The translations under genes and the position numbers were made by a program. Positions 30,013-40,486 of a stretch of 64,000 nucleotides of DNA are shown one piece after another; position 1 is the stretch's first letter, and every line of letters begins with the position of its first letter. Source of the DNA: Neoarius graeffei (Eukaryota > Chordata > Actinopteri > Siluriformes > Ariidae). Where the stretch lies: NCBI RefSeq assembly GCF_027579695.1, contig NC_083570.1, positions 98,628,963-98,692,962 of the forward strand, written 5' to 3'. The notes under the pieces were generated by a model. The model saw only the letters and a list, made by a program, of their open reading frames with translations, did no database searches and was not told where the DNA came from.

Positions 30013-30085
30013 GGGGGATTAGCTCAAATGGTAGAGCGCTCGCTTAGCATGCGAGAGGTAGCGGGATCGATGCCCGCATCCTCCA
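30013..30085 (+). tRNA. tRNA-Ala (anticodon AGC)
   Basis: Identical over 73 nt to the other three intact copies. The A box (TAGCTCAAATGG) and B box (GGGATCGATGCCC) are intact, and a TTTTT run (30087-30091) follows as a pol III terminator. Its 59-bp upstream flank and its AT-rich downstream flank both match those of the tRNA at 44100-44172, so the two are a segmental duplicate pair. Confidence 0.95.
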
Positions 30086-30266
30086 CTTTTTCTTTTTTTT
30101 TTTTTTTAAATTAAAATAATAATAAAAAAAATAGTAGTAGTAGTAATACTAATAATATTAGTATTATTACTACTAATAGTAGTACTATTACTACTAATAT
30201 TATATAACAATGTTGTATTGAGATATACTAAGATATCTATTCTATATATATTCTAAGATAATTAAT
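30086..30266. repeat. AT-rich TAGTAG/AATAAT microsatellite flank
   Basis: T run, then AAT and TAG triplet runs (30103-30205) and AT-rich sequence. The same flank is reversed at 42008-42213 and, in part, around 43676-43699 and 44061-44099. No gene. Confidence 0.8.
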
Positions 30267-30578
30267 GTGAGTAGCCGTATTATAGGTTCTAAGCAGAAAG
30301 GCCTAGAAGAACTTTATCAGAAGCAGATGCTAAAAAGGGTTGAATCTATTCTGTCAAATAATTCTCATCCCTTACAGGCTGAATTCCAGATGTTGCCATC
30401 TGGATCACGTTTCAAACTTCTACAATTCAAAACCAACAGATATTTTGTACCTATAGCCATTTTACTCTTAAATTCTACTAAGAACCATAACACATGTCCC
30501 CCCCTCCCTCCTACTCATACTTTTGGATTCTTTTCATTTTTATTATTACTGATTATTATTTATTGATTGTTTAGTGCT

Positions 30579-30609
<31 letters not shown>

Positions 30610-30690
30610 AGCTGTATACTATCTACTGTACAACAAATTGCCCCATTAGGGGAACAATAAAGTGATTTTGAACCTCTGAATATAAGAATT
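30267..30690 (+). mobile_element. L2-like LINE, 3' end
   Basis: The frame 30270-30510 reads GSKQKGLEELYQKQMLKRVE, then HPLQAEFQMLPSGSRF and TNRYFVPIAI, an L2-type ORF2 tail. The 3' region has a GT run (30576-30608) and the ending GCCCCATTAGGGGAACAATA then AAGTGATTTTGAAC. 5'-truncated. Confidence 0.82.
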
Positions 30691-30716
30691 GAAAAGTATA
30701 GATTAGATTAGATTAG

Positions 30717-32320
30717 AACCCCGATTCCAAAAAAGTTGGGACAAAGTACAAATTGTAAATAAAAACGGAATGCAATAATTTACAAATCTCAAAAACTGAT
30801 ACTGTATTCACAATAGAACATAGACAACATATCAAATGTCGAAAGTGAGACATTTTGAAATTTCATGCCAAATATCGACTCATTTGAAATTTCATGACAG
30901 CAACACATCTCAAAAAAGTTGGGACAGGGGCAATAAGAGGCTGGAAAAGTTAAAGGTACAAAAAAGGAACAGCTGGAGGACCAAATTGCAACTCATTAGG
31001 TCAATTGGCAATAGATCATTAACATGACTGGGTATAAAAAGAGCATCTTGGAGTGGCAGCGGCTCTCAGAAGTAAAGATGGGAAGAGGATCACCAATCCC
31101 CCTAATTCTGCGCCAACAAATAGTGGAGCAATATCAGAAAGGAGTTCGACAGTGTAAAATTGCAAAGAGTTTAAACATATCATCATTTACAGTGCATAAT
31201 ATCATCAAAAGATTCAGAGAATCTGGAAGAATCTCTGTGCGTAAGGGTCAAGGCCAGAAAACCATACTGGGTGCCCGTGATCTTCGGGCCCTTAGACGGC
31301 ACTGCATCACATACAGGCATGCTTCTGTATTGGAAATCACAAAATGGGCTCAGGAATATTTCCAGAGAACATTATCTGTGAACACAATTCACCGTGCCAT
31401 CCGCCGTTGCCAGCTAAAACTCTATAGTTCAAAGAAGAAGCCGTATCTAAACATGATCCAGAAGCGCAGACGTCTTCTCTGGGCCAAGGCTCATTTAAAA
31501 TGGACTGTGGCAAAGTGGAAAACTGTTCTGTGGTCAGACGAATCAAAATTTGAAGTTCTTTATGGAAATCAGGGACACCGTGTCATTCGGACTAAAGAGG
31601 AGAAGGACGACCCAAGTTGTTATCAGCGCTCAGTTCAGAAGCCTGCATCTCTGATGGTATGGGGTTGCATTAGTGCGTGTGGCATGGGCAGCTTACACAT
31701 CTGGAAAGACACAATCAACGCTGAAAGGTATATCCAGGTTCTAGAGCAACATATGCTCCCATCCAGACGACGTCTCTTTCAGGGAAGACCTTGCATTTTC
31801 CAACATGACAATGCCAAACCACATACTGCATCAATTACAGCATCATGGCTGTGTAGAAGAAGGGTCCGGGTACTGAACTGGCCAGACTGCAGTCCAGATC
31901 TTTCACCCATAGAAAACATTTGGCGCATCATAAAACGGAAGATACGACAAAAAAGACCTAAGACAGTTGAGCAACTAGAATCCTACATTAGACAAGAATG
32001 GGTTAACATTCCTATCCCTAAACTTGAGCAACTTGTCTCCTCAGTCCCCAGACGTTTACAGACTGTTGTAAAGAGAAAAGGGGATGTCTCACAGTGGTAA
32101 ACATGGCCTTGTCCCAACTTTTTTGAGATGTGTTGTTGTCATGAAATTTAAAATCACCTAATTTTTCCCTTTAAATGATACATTTTCTCAATTTAAACAT
32201 TTGATATGTCATCTATGTTCTATTCTGAATAAAATATGGAATTTTGAAACTTCCACATCATTGCATTCCATTTTTATTTACAATTTGTACTTTGTCCTAA
32301 CTTTTTTGGAATCGGGGTTG
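30717..32320 (+). mobile_element. Tc1-like transposon, apparently complete
   Basis: It is 1604 bp, flanked by TA on both sides (30715-30716, 32321-32322) inside a TAGAT run. The ends GAACCCCGATTCCAAAAAAG and CTTTTTTGGAATCGGGGTTG are inverted over some 215 bp with gaps, and AAAAAAGTTGGGAC recurs about 200 bp inside each end, an IR/DR layout like that of Sleeping Beauty-type elements. The transposase frame is unbroken. It looks young and may be autonomous. Confidence 0.92.
31078..32100 (+). CDS. Tc1-like transposase, intact frame
   Basis: Transposase of the Tc1 branch of Tc1/mariner; it binds the element ends and moves it by cut and paste into TA. The chosen start [20 protein letters not shown] gives 340 residues, the usual family length; an upstream in-frame ATG at 31024 would add 18. 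An N-terminal pair of helix-turn-helix units (about residues 10-110; [19 protein letters not shown]) is followed by the DD34E catalytic domain: Asp in LWSDESKF, Asp in [11 protein letters not shown], Glu in [18 protein letters not shown] is the Gly-rich box. All catalytic residues are present and no stop or shift is seen. Confidence 0.92.
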   Translation: MGRGSPIPLILRQQIVEQYQKGVRQCKIAKSLNISSFTVHNIIKRFRESGRISVRKGQGQKTILGARDLRALRRHCITYRHASVLEITKWAQEYFQRTLSVNTIHRAIRRCQLKLYSSKKKPYLNMIQKRRRLLWAKAHLKWTVAKWKTVLWSDESKFEVLYGNQGHRVIRTKEEKDDPSCYQRSVQKPASLMVWGCISACGMGSLHIWKDTINAERYIQVLEQHMLPSRRRLFQGRPCIFQHDNAKPHTASITASWLCRRRVRVLNWPDCSPDLSPIENIWRIIKRKIRQKRPKTVEQLESYIRQEWVNIPIPKLEQLVSSVPRRLQTVVKRKGDVSQW

Positions 32321-32529
32321 TAGATTAGATCAGGCCCGTAGCCAGCATTGTGGAGGGGGGGGGGGAGGGGGGGGATCTTTTTTCCCCAAAGGCGGACTTC
32401 ATCTGGCCCCCTACTCCCGTACCCCCCAAATACACGAGCACACTTCAAATCTTCTAATTTAGACATTTTTTTTTATTCGTTATAAGTTCTCTGTTGTCTA
32501 ACTTATTATTGTTATCTTCCTACAACTGT

Positions 32530-33735
32530 GCTGTGACTTCATTGTCTGTCTCTGTTGCTCACCTCAGTTGTCTGTTGTTTCTCTTTTCCATTGCCTGTCT
32601 GTTGCTCTCCTTCATTGTCTGTCTCTGTTGTTGCTCTCCTTCATTGTCTGTCTCTGTTGTTGCTCTCCTTCATTGTCTGTCTGTTGTTGCCCTCCCCTCC
32701 TCTGTCTGTCTGTTGTTGCTCTCCTTCATTGTCTGTCTCTGTTGCTCTCCTTCATTGTCTGTCTGTTTTTGCTCTCCTTCATTGTCTGTCTCTGTTGCTC
32801 TCCTTCATTGTCTGTCTCTGTTGCTCTCCTTCATTGTCTGTCTGTTGTTGCCCTCCCCTCCTCTGTCTGTCTGTTGTTGCTCTCCTTCATTGTCTGTCTC
32901 TGTTGCTCTCCATTGTCTGTCTGTTGTTGCCCTCCCCTCCTCTGTCTGTCTGTTGTTGCTCTCCTTCATTGTCTGTCTCTGTTGCTCTCCTTCATTGTCT
33001 GTCTGTTGTTGCTCTCCTTCATTGTCTGTCTGTTGTTGCTCTCCTTCATTGTCTCTGTTGTTGCTCTCCTTCATTGTCTGTCTGTTGTTGCTCTCCTTCA
33101 TTGTCTGTCTGTTGTTGCTCTCCTTCATTGTCTGTCTGTTGTTGCTCTCCTTCATTGTCTGTCTGTTGTTGCTCTCCTTCATTGTCTGTCTCTGTTGCTC
33201 TCCTTCATTGTCTGTCTCTGTTGCTCTCCTTCATTGTCTGTCTCTGTTGCTCTCCATTGTCTGTCTGTTGTTGCCCTCCCCTCCTCTGTCTGTCTGTTGT
33301 TGCTCTCCTTCATTGTCTGTCTCTGTTGCTCTCCTTCATTGTCTGTCTGTTGTTGCTCTCCTTCATTGTCTGTCTGTTGTTGCTCTCCTTCATTGTCTCT
33401 GTTGTTGCTCTCCTTCATTGTCTGTCTGTTGTTGCTCTCCTTCATTGTCTGTCTGTTGTTGCTCTCCTTCATTGTCTGTCTCTGTTGCTCTCCTTCATTG
33501 TCTGTCTCTGTTGCTCTCCTTCATTGTCTGTCTCTGTTGCTCTCCTTCATTGTCTGTCTCTGTTGCTCTCCTTCTTTGTCTGTCTGTTGTTGCCCTCCCC
33601 TCCTCTGTCTGTCTGTTGCTCTTCTTCATTGTCTGTCTCTGTTGCTCTCCTTCACTGTCTGTCTGTTGTTGCTCTCCCCTCCTCTGTCTGTCTGTTGTTG
33701 TCTGTCTCTGTTGCTCACTTCAGTTGTTTATGGCA
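32530..33735. repeat. Minisatellite of 26/27-bp CT-rich units
   Basis: Units are CTCTCCTTCATTGTCTGTCT plus CTGTTG or GTTGTTG, with an occasional CCCTCCCCTCCTCTG variant. A higher-order period of about 344 bp is visible: the block starting CATTG at 32911 recurs at 33255. Because units are 26 or 27 bp and lack stops, all three plus-strand frames stay open for some 400 codons; these are not genes. Confidence 0.9.
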
Positions 33736-34276
33736 TCAGAACACTCCTGATCTGCCCATGCTTTAGCATAAAAAACAATAATTTCTAATTGAGATAAATG
33801 TTTCAAGTAATCCTGAGATTGAAATAATGTTGCACAGCCCTATAAGGACAATTAATTTAAAATTGCCCAAATCCAGCAACAGTGGGTGTTTTCACACACA
33901 CTGGTCTGAACATTTTCATTTTTCAGCTAGTGCACACGTTTCTTTTCACTCTGATCCAAATGCCAAACCACTGACAGGGCGTCATGTTACCATGACGACT
34001 GAAAAACACGTGCTCTTAAAGTCTCGCATTTTACTGTCTTCACACCACACCACAGCTCCGATTTCCCAAGCTGAAAAAATAAATAAAAGCAGCCCCAGGT
34101 CCGACGCTACTAGTACCTAGCCATCGAGCCACCTAACTCATCTCTGTGTGTGCGTGTCACTGACACATAGACTGACGGACGGGCTGACGCTACCCGCCAC
34201 TGATCACTCTGACAGATCGATCTACCACTACTGCTGTAAACAAAAGAAAAACAAAGTCCTGCACTCAGCACCTTAC

Positions 34277-34373
34277 CCATTTTGGCCCTTTTTTGGAACA
34301 TGGCGCCAATATTTTGGGACAAAGTAGCAGCAGATTTCTTGCGTTTTCTGTCTTTATCTTCTTTTTTCCCCAT
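34277..34373 (-). pseudogene. First-exon remnant (basic, hAT-like)
   Basis: It runs from ATG (34373) MGKKEDKDRKRKKSAATLSQ through NIGAMFQKRAKM to a donor AAAATGG|GTAAGG at 34277. Short basic N-termini of this kind begin many hAT transposases. The downstream exons are missing, so this is a first exon kept with its promoter side. Confidence 0.55.
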
Positions 34374-34385
34374 TTTCTCTTCTAT

Positions 34386-35207
34386 CCAGGGGTACCGCGT
34401 GACGTCACCGCGCCGCGAGATTTTGTTAGGTGCCATATTGGAAGACCAAGTACATGCACTCACAATATAAAACAAAGTACGAGCGAGAGTAAAGTGACTC
34501 GATGGCTGATCATTCTGGTTATGTGAGTACATTACCAGCTGCAGAAAGGGCACGGTATGTGGAGAAACTGGCTGTGATTGATGGGTTTGACCCATATGAT
34601 AAGACTCGGGGCAAGGGAGAGTGGATTTTTTTTATTTCATAATTTATTTTTAATTTACTACTTATCTGTTTTTATTTATATATATTTGAATTATTTGGAC
34701 ATGGGGAAAAACTATATTTAAAATCCAAAGAGGGATGGAGGGAGGAAAATTAAAACAAAAGAAAGAAATGAAATATAGAGTAGAGAATATTTGATAAAAT
34801 TAAGGATGTTTTTATTCAGTAAACATTTTAAAAAAATGTTCTACAACACTCTAGCCTAGTGACTTACCAGTAACAAAATAGACTTGAAGTATTCAGATCC
34901 GCTCTGCATAAAGCAGCTAAATCCTCTCTCTGTCTCCTGGCAGAAAGCTCCTTGGTTTGCTCCCCTTGTGTCTCAGTCACAGCTGGTATTCTGTAGAAAG
35001 ACTTCTTTTCACCTTTCCCATCAGCTTTGTTAGAACCCGAACACAGCACAAAAGTTTACCATTGTAGGTTTTTGATGAACCAAGTGCCTCGTGGGTTCAC
35101 ATACCGCGCGCTGCCGTTATTTCCCCCTAATCACGAGTTTGTTGGTCTTCCAATATGGCGCAGGGTTTGTTTACTTCCGGTTTCGGGTGACGTCAGTGAA
35201 AGGGGTC
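34386..35207 (+). mobile_element. ISL2EU-like element fragment
   Basis: The ends GGTACCGCGTGACGTCACC and GGTGACGTCAGTGAAAGGGG face each other, and TAATGG follows the second. A first exon at 34503-34620 matches that of the element at 58222-59240. AT-rich filler lies between. TGACGTCA (CRE-like) motifs are in both ends. Confidence 0.65.
34503..34620 (+). pseudogene. SWIM/YqaJ-type protein first exon, cut short
   Basis: MADHSGYVSTLPAAERARYV then EKLAVIDGFDPYDKTRGKGE followed by unrelated AT-rich sequence. It matches 59127-58990 on the minus strand. In fish such exons start multi-copy proteins with SWIM and YqaJ-nuclease-like domains that travel with ISL2EU transposons; that link is from memory. 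No function here. Confidence 0.6.
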
Positions 35208-35502
35208 TAATGGGGGCATTACCGCCACCCACTGGATTGGGGTGTAAAGCAGTCTGAACAAAACGTAAACATAGGAGAAATGAACCCGTTTTTCTAACTC
35301 GTCCTCACTTAGTCTACTTTTCTTTTTTGATTAGTCTGGATTTGATATTGTAAATTTAAATGTGAATCAATGTATATTCATCGGACATGAACAAATGAAT
35401 AAATCTTGAGTAATCTTGAGGGGCGTGTGTGTCCGGGGGGATCGAACGAACCCTCCGATCCCCCCTGGCTACGGGCCAGTAGATCGAACTTTATTGGGAG
35501 AT

Positions 35503-35712
35503 GTACAGAGCTGCAGTAATTACAGAGGGATAACATTGATGAGCCACACCATGAAGTTATTGGAGGTGAGACTGAGAAGAGAGGGAGCAATCTGTGAACA
35601 GCAGTACGGGTTTATGCCAAGGAAAAGCACATCGGATGCAATTTTTGCTCTAAGAATGTTAATGGAGAAGGCCAGAGAAAGCTACATTGTGTGTTTGTAG
35701 ACCTGGAGAAGG
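35503..35712 (+). pseudogene. LINE reverse transcriptase, first part
   Basis: The frame reads LLGDVQSCSNYRGITLMSHT, EQQYGFMPRKSTSDAIFALR and LMEKARESY, the fingers region of a LINE reverse transcriptase (NYRGI and GF..RKST motifs). It shifts frame just before the DLEKAY block (GTAGACCTGGAGAAGGC at 35697) and is then cut by the inserted element. The N-terminal endonuclease is missing. Confidence 0.8.
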
Positions 35713-36078
35713 CATACCAGGGTTTCCGCGGGGTTTTAAAAGGTAGTAAAAGGTAGTTAATTAAAATAGGCTAAATTATGGCCAGTGGTAGTAATTTTTT
35801 TTGACCCCCATCCAACTGGGCCTATATGTTTTCTAATTCGTTTAATTAACCTGCATGCCATAATATCCATAAATTACTACATTTGGGCTAATTTATTTTT
35901 ATGTATCGAGGAGGACCGCAGTGAGGAGTTGGTGGCGCATGCGCTTTGAATTCCAATAACGGTCGAATCCAGTATAAATTTATACCAGAGATTGTTTAGT
36001 ACGAGACTGACTGTTTATACGGCTCTAGTCGAATCTATCTGTTGACCCGACTGGCGACATCTGGACGAGAATTGAACA

Positions 36079-36219
36079 ATGGGGAAATGCAAATTTTCAG
36101 ACCTCTGGCTGGAGGAACCTGATTTTAAAGACTGGCTAAAGACGGTAGATGGCAATCGGCGAGAGGCGCTCATTGAAAAGTTGGTCGAAGAAAAGGTCAA
36201 ACAACTGAGGCACATGTAA
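36079..36219 (+). pseudogene. N-terminal exon of a hAT-like transposase
   Basis: ATG GGG AAA TGC opens a 46-codon frame, MGKCKFSDLWLEEPDFKDWL then KTVDGNRREALIEKLVEEK, ending at TAA (36217-36219). The MGKC.F.D.WL..P.F..WL pattern is the start of a repeated fish zinc-finger/transposase type; the next block (AF..C..C) is missing and is replaced by the minisatellite-side sequence. Confidence 0.6.
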
Positions 36220-36221
36220 TG

Positions 36222-37075
36222 CGTTGTGTGCGCGCGCGCGCGCCTGGTGCGTTGTGTGCGTGCGTGCGCGCGCCTGGTGCATTGTGTGCACGCGCGCGCC
36301 TGGTGCGTTTTGTGCGCGCGCGCGCCTGGTGCGTTGTGTGCGTGCGTGCGCGCGCGCGCCTGGTGCATTGTGTGCGCGCGCGCGCCTGGTGCGTTTTGTG
36401 CGCGCGCGCGCCTGGTGCGTTGTGTGCGTGCGCGCGCGCGCCTGGTGCGTTGTGTGTGTGTGCGTGCGCGCCTGGTGCGTTGCGCGCGCGCGCCTGGTGC
36501 GTTGTGTGTGTGTGCGCGCGCGCCTGGTGCGTTGTGTGTGTGTGCGTGCGCGCCTGGTGCGTTGTGTCTGCGCGCGTGCGCCTGGTGCGTTGTGTGTGCG
36601 TGCGCACGCGCCTGGTGCGTTGTGTATGTGCGTGCGCACGCGCCTGGTGCGTTGTGTATGTGCGTGCGCACGCGCCTGGTGCGTTGTGTGTGTGCGCGCG
36701 CGCCTGGTGCGTTGTGTGTGTGTGCGCGCGCGCCTGGTGCGTTGTGTGTGTGTGCGCGCGCGCCTGGTGCGTTGTGTGTGTGCGCGCGCGCCTGGTGCGT
36801 TGTGTGTGTGCGCGCGCGCCTGGTGCGTTGTGTGTGTGCGCGCGCGCGCCTGGTGCGTTGTGTGTGTGTGCGCGCGCCTGGTGCGTTGTGTGTGTGCGCG
36901 CGCGCCTGGTGCGTTGTGTGTGTGCGCGCGCGCCTGGTGCGTTGTGTGTGTGTGCGCGCGCGCCTGGTGCGTTGTGTGTGTGCGCGCGCGCCTGGTGCGT
37001 TGTGTGTGTGCGCGCGCGCCTGGTGCGTTGTGTGTGTGCGCGCGCGCCTGGTGCGTTGTGTGTGTGCGCGCGCCA
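36222..37075. repeat. CG/TG minisatellite, 29 units of ~28-32 bp
   Basis: The constant core CCTGGTGCGTTGTGTG occurs 29 times, separated by (TG)n(CG)n runs of changing length. Nearly all of it alternates purine and pyrimidine, a strong Z-DNA-prone pattern. Both strands stay open in most frames (up to 368 codons, CVRARLVR- or ARTHTQRT-type repeats); these are artefacts. A single related unit remains at 38818-38870 (TCTGGTGCGCTTTGTGTGTG), which suggests the array grew from the element's own sequence. Confidence 0.93.
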
Positions 37076-37454
37076 TTTGAGGCATCCAAAATGTGATGAG
37101 CAAATCTGTTGAACTGTTCAAATGATTAAGATTAACCCTCTAAAACACTGATCTCTGGGAGGAAGGTGTTGACTCTGCCCACGGGCCTTCACCACTACAG
37201 GACTGGTGCAAATGACTATCTTAAGCAAACTTGGCAATGTGTTGAGAGACTGCCAAAATAGGGCTTGGGTTATGTGTGTTTTGTATCTTTAGGGTGTGTG
37301 TCTTGTCTTTGTCATGTGTGTGTGCACCAGACCTGTTTACTCCTACGATTTGTCCGTAGTTCCTACAATTTTTCAAAACAAAATACAGAATACGAATTCT
37401 TGTCCAAAAACTACGATTTATGGCCGAAATGTTGCCAAATGTTTCAACAGGTTT

Positions 37455-38109
37455 CGTCTAAACGGGGGAACTGCGCCCTCTTACTCTCGGCGTGCGCCCC
37501 CTTACCGACTCCGTGAAAACATCCCAGCAACACCACGTGACAATGTGTCTGATCATCAAATACGTTATAATTGCTCCAAAAATATTCCAATCATAGTAGA
37601 TACACCGCCAGACGGTGCAAAAACAATCCGAATTGGCGTTTTCCAGACCGAGGCGCCATGTTGTTTACTTGTTGCGGCTGCTCTCGCGAGATTTGGCATG
37701 GGTTACATACAAGGTCAGCTGACTTGTAGAGCGAGATTTCTCGAGACTGAATGACCTTTCACCCACCGGCGCGGGAGCTTTTGACAGAAGTAGTTCGCGA
37801 GTTGTTTTTGTTGACACTTGGGCATTTAAAGATGTCATCCCGTGGCACGAAACGGAAGAAAGCCAAAGACTGTCCGGGGCAGAAGAAGATTACTTCTTTG
37901 TTTTTCAATGTTGACAGACAATTTGTTACAATTTCCCTCTCAGATAGCCTCAGAATGTCCCATCGTAGCCTCAATTTTTCAAAGGCTTCGCACGGCGGGG
38001 GGGGGGGGACAACCGGCACACACACACACACACACCCCCCCCCCCCCCCCCCCCCGCTTTGCTCCCTCGCCATGGTGAGCGCCCTCATACTAAATTTTTC
38101 TAGAAAAAA
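37455..38109 (+). mobile_element. Promoter-plus-first-exon fragment of a hAT-like element
   Basis: It ends CTAGAAAAAACCCTG, a CAGGGTTTTTTCTAG-type terminus. It carries a CpG-rich region with TCTCGCGAGA (37682-37691), then a start ATG (37832) MSSRGTKRKKAKDCPGQKKI TSLFF-like, split here to keep motifs short. A CA/C run (38018-38055) lies near the end. Two further copies are at 54465-54722 and, reversed, 54952-55676. This copy lacks about 90 bp near its left side. Confidence 0.7.
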
Positions 38110-38815
38110 CCCTGTTCATGAATTACTTTACAATCATATTTATTGTGGGAATCGAACATCGATCGTATAGTCATGGGAGTGGCCATGTTTAATCACGTTT
38201 AAGCCACGTTTACCGTACGTTGCATTGTGGGAAGGTTCCATTGTTTCAACTTTGGTTTCTGAGCACACAATCATGGCGGCCGCGAAGCGAAAGGCCGATG
38301 GCATTAAATGACTTGTGATTTGTTAGTAAAGAGTGTGAGATCAGTATAGCTGCCAATCAAGTATTAAGTAGCCTATTAGAGCATAGTATGGTCTCTGAAA
38401 TATTTTTTCCTATTGTAGCATCCTAAATAAGTATTACTGCTAGTCTTCTGGTTATTTCAGAGATACTGAAATAATGAAATGTATGAGGAGTCAACAAGTA
38501 GACCTTAGAGTCTAGGCTTGGTAATATGAGGATTATGGAGCAGATCTAGAATCTTACATGGGTTTGCTTTTTGGTTCTCACAGGTGCTTAACTTGACAGA
38601 AAAAATAAGACCAGTGCTAGATTTTAATTTTTAAAATTTTGTTCATGTAATCTATCACTTACTTTCAACTTGAATGAGTACTATTATCTAATAGGCTGCT
38701 TTCTACTTTTTGTCTTCGATACAATACATAGATTGGACCCCAGTAAAATTCCTACTGACAGCTTACCAAAACTACTGACAAGATACTGCAAGACTATTGA
38801 CAGGGCAAATTTGGG
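38110..38815. other. No clear gene; promoter-like ATGGCGGCCGCG start
   Basis: GTACGTTGCATTGTGGGAAG (38214) followed by AATCATGGCGGCCGCGAAGC (38269) and a short frame MAAAKRKADGIK ending TGA resembles a gene start or transposase first exon, but nothing extends it. The rest is AT-rich repeat sequence. Confidence 0.4.
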
Positions 38816-39455
38816 GTAAACAGGTCTGGTGCGCTTTGTGTGTGTGTGTGTGTGGGTTCGTGTTTGCCATTTGACCTGATCTAAATGTAATGAGTTGATG
38901 TACCTAAGCACATAAGATTTTTTGTGCAAATCTGTTCACCTGTTCAAAAGATTATTCCACAAACAAAAGGTTGGCCATCTTGAAAGTGTTGGCCGACAAA
39001 ATGTAATCAGATCTTGTACCTAATGTGAAGTGTTGACACACAAGGTTTAGTGCAAATCTGTGTACCCGTTAAGAGGTTATGGGCCACAGTTTCACAGTTC
39101 AATAAAATTATAACTTATATGTGGAAGTTTGTTTTCTTTTATGCAAATATGCATTACTCCATGTGTAGCCCTAGCAATGGGAGGTTCTATTATGCGTCCA
39201 AAGGGAAAGAGTTGCACTACCGGTACGTTCAGATTTTCTTTCTATCTTGTCTCATCAATCCAACTCTTTGGGTAGAGTTGTCACTAACTTATATGTAGCA
39301 CGTTCACTTGGACTAACACATACACTCAAAGATTACCTTGTTAAATTGTGAGAAAATGTCCAAATTCAAATTGTCGCTGTGGTAGTAAAAAAAATTGTGA
39401 AGGTAGTAAAAAGGTAGTAAATTCAACATAAAATATCTGTAGGAACCCTGCATAC

Positions 39456-40323
39456 GATAGAGTGCTGAGAGATGAGTTATGGTACTGTATGAGAAAGTGT
39501 GGAGTGAATGAGAAGTACATTAGAGTGGTGCAAGACATGTATGAGAACAGTGAAACAGCAGTGAGGTGTGCAGTTGGAACGACTGAATGGTTCAAGGTGA
39601 AGGTGGGACTCCATCAAGGATCTGCTTTGAGTTCTTTTTTGTTTGCTATAGTGATGGATAGCTTGACGAACGAAGTGAGGCAAGAGTCACCATGGAACAT
39701 GATGTTTGTGGATGATATTGTGATATGTGGTGAAAGTAGAAAGGAGGTTGAGCTGGGTTTGGAGGGATGCATTGGAATGAAGAGGAATGAAGGTGAGCAG
39801 GAGCAAAACAGAATACATGTGCATCAATGAGAATGGGGATGAGAGTGTAGTGAAGATGCAAGGAGTAGACGTAAAGAAAGTTGGTGAATTCAAGTACCTG
39901 GGGTCAACTGTGCAGGAAAATGGGGGCTGCGATAGTGAGGTGAGAAAGAGAGTGCAGGCAGGGTGGAGCAGTTGGAGAAGGATTTCGGGAGTCATTTGTG
40001 ATAGGAAAGTCCCAGCAAAAGTGAAAGGTAAGATGTATAAGACAGTAGTGAGACCAGCTGTGATGTTGGAGAGTGTACCCTTAACAAAGAGACAGGAGGC
40101 AAAGTTGGAGGTGGCAGAGCTGAGGATGTTAAGGTTTGCGATGGGAGTGACAAGGTTGGACAGGATAAAGAATGAGTACATCAGAGGGACAGCACATGTG
40201 GAGAGCTTGGGAATTAAGCTAAGAGAGATGAGACTGAGATGGTATGGGTACATCCTGAGAAGAGATGCAGAGCATGTGGGAAGGAGAATGTTGAAGATGG
40301 AGCTGCCAGGCACACGAAAATGA
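39456..40323 (+). pseudogene. LINE reverse transcriptase, second part, and C-terminus
   Basis: It continues YDRVL, RCAVGTTEWFKVKVGLHQGS ALSSF (split for length), MMFVDDIVICGESRKEVELG, then in another frame KVSRSKTEYMCINENGDESV, KVGEFKYLGSTVQENGGCDS, TRLDRIKNEYIRGTAHVESL and LRWYGYILRRDAEHVGRRML. FVDD is the catalytic FADD box (here Val for Ala). Two frames and several shifts show it is dead. Confidence 0.85.
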
Positions 40324-40486
40324 GGAAGGCCAAAGAAGAGATACATGGATGCGGTGAGAGAGGACATGAAAGTGGCAGGTGTGGTAAAGAAAGATGCGGA
40401 AGACAGGGAGCAATGGAGACGAAAGATCCGCTGTGGCGACCCCTAATCAGGAGCAGCCAAAAGAAGAAGAAGATAGAACTTTATTG

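Larger units (their letters stand above)
32332..35477 (-). mobile_element. hAT-like element with minisatellite, ~3.1 kb
   Basis: The ends AGGCCCGTAGCCAGCATTG and CCTGGCTACGGGCC are inverted, G-rich inside (32347-32374) and C-rich at the other end. Flanks ATTAGATC and AGTAGATC differ at one of 8 bases, fitting an old hAT-type duplication. It holds a 1.2-kb minisatellite, a first-exon remnant (34277-34373) and an ISL2EU-like insertion (34386-35207). No full transposase. Confidence 0.72.
37329..38829. mobile_element. TIR element with AGACCTGTTTAC ends
   Basis: CACCAGACCTGTTTACTCC (from 37325) mirrors GGTAAACAGGTCTGGTG (to 38832). Removing 1.5 kb joins two GTGTGTGC stretches. It contains a promoter-like fragment (37455-38109) and a further promoter-like start (ATGGCGGCCGCGAAGCGAAA at 38274). 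No transposase. Confidence 0.62.
35718..39450 (+). mobile_element. hAT-like element with 5-bp duplication, 3.7 kb
   Basis: The ends CAGGGTTTCCGCGGGGTTTT and ATCTGTAGGAACCCTG are inverted; CATAC flanks both sides (35713-35717, 39451-39455), and the LINE frame reads across once it is removed. AAAAGGTAGTAAA motifs mark both subterminal regions. A first-exon remnant (36079-36219), a CG/TG minisatellite and another TIR element (37329-38829) lie inside. A 5-bp duplication suggests the hAT5 group. Confidence 0.82.
35497..40470 (+). mobile_element. RTE-like LINE fragment split by a 3.7-kb element
   Basis: 5'-truncated. 35497-35712 and 39456-40470 join across the insertion 35718-39450. The 3' end is GCTGTGGCGACCCCTAATCA then an AAGAAGAAG tail. 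The 16-bp duplication AGATNGAACTTTATTG (35481-35496 and 40471-40486, one mismatch) proves it landed in the L2 LINE tail. Clade call rests on the protein pattern and is tentative. Confidence 0.78.

Noticed and set aside
32494-33788. Three overlapping ~400-codon plus-strand frames rich in Cys, Leu, Ser and Val
   Set aside because: They are translations of the 26/27-bp minisatellite in all three frames; no start context or domain.
34110-34595. 161-codon minus-strand frame as a gene
   Set aside because: Only the short basic exon ending at a donor (34277-34373) looks real; the rest is read-through of intron and ISL2EU sequence.
36015-37121. Frames of 280-370 codons on both strands
   Set aside because: Translations of the CG/TG minisatellite, open on both strands only because the unit lacks stops.
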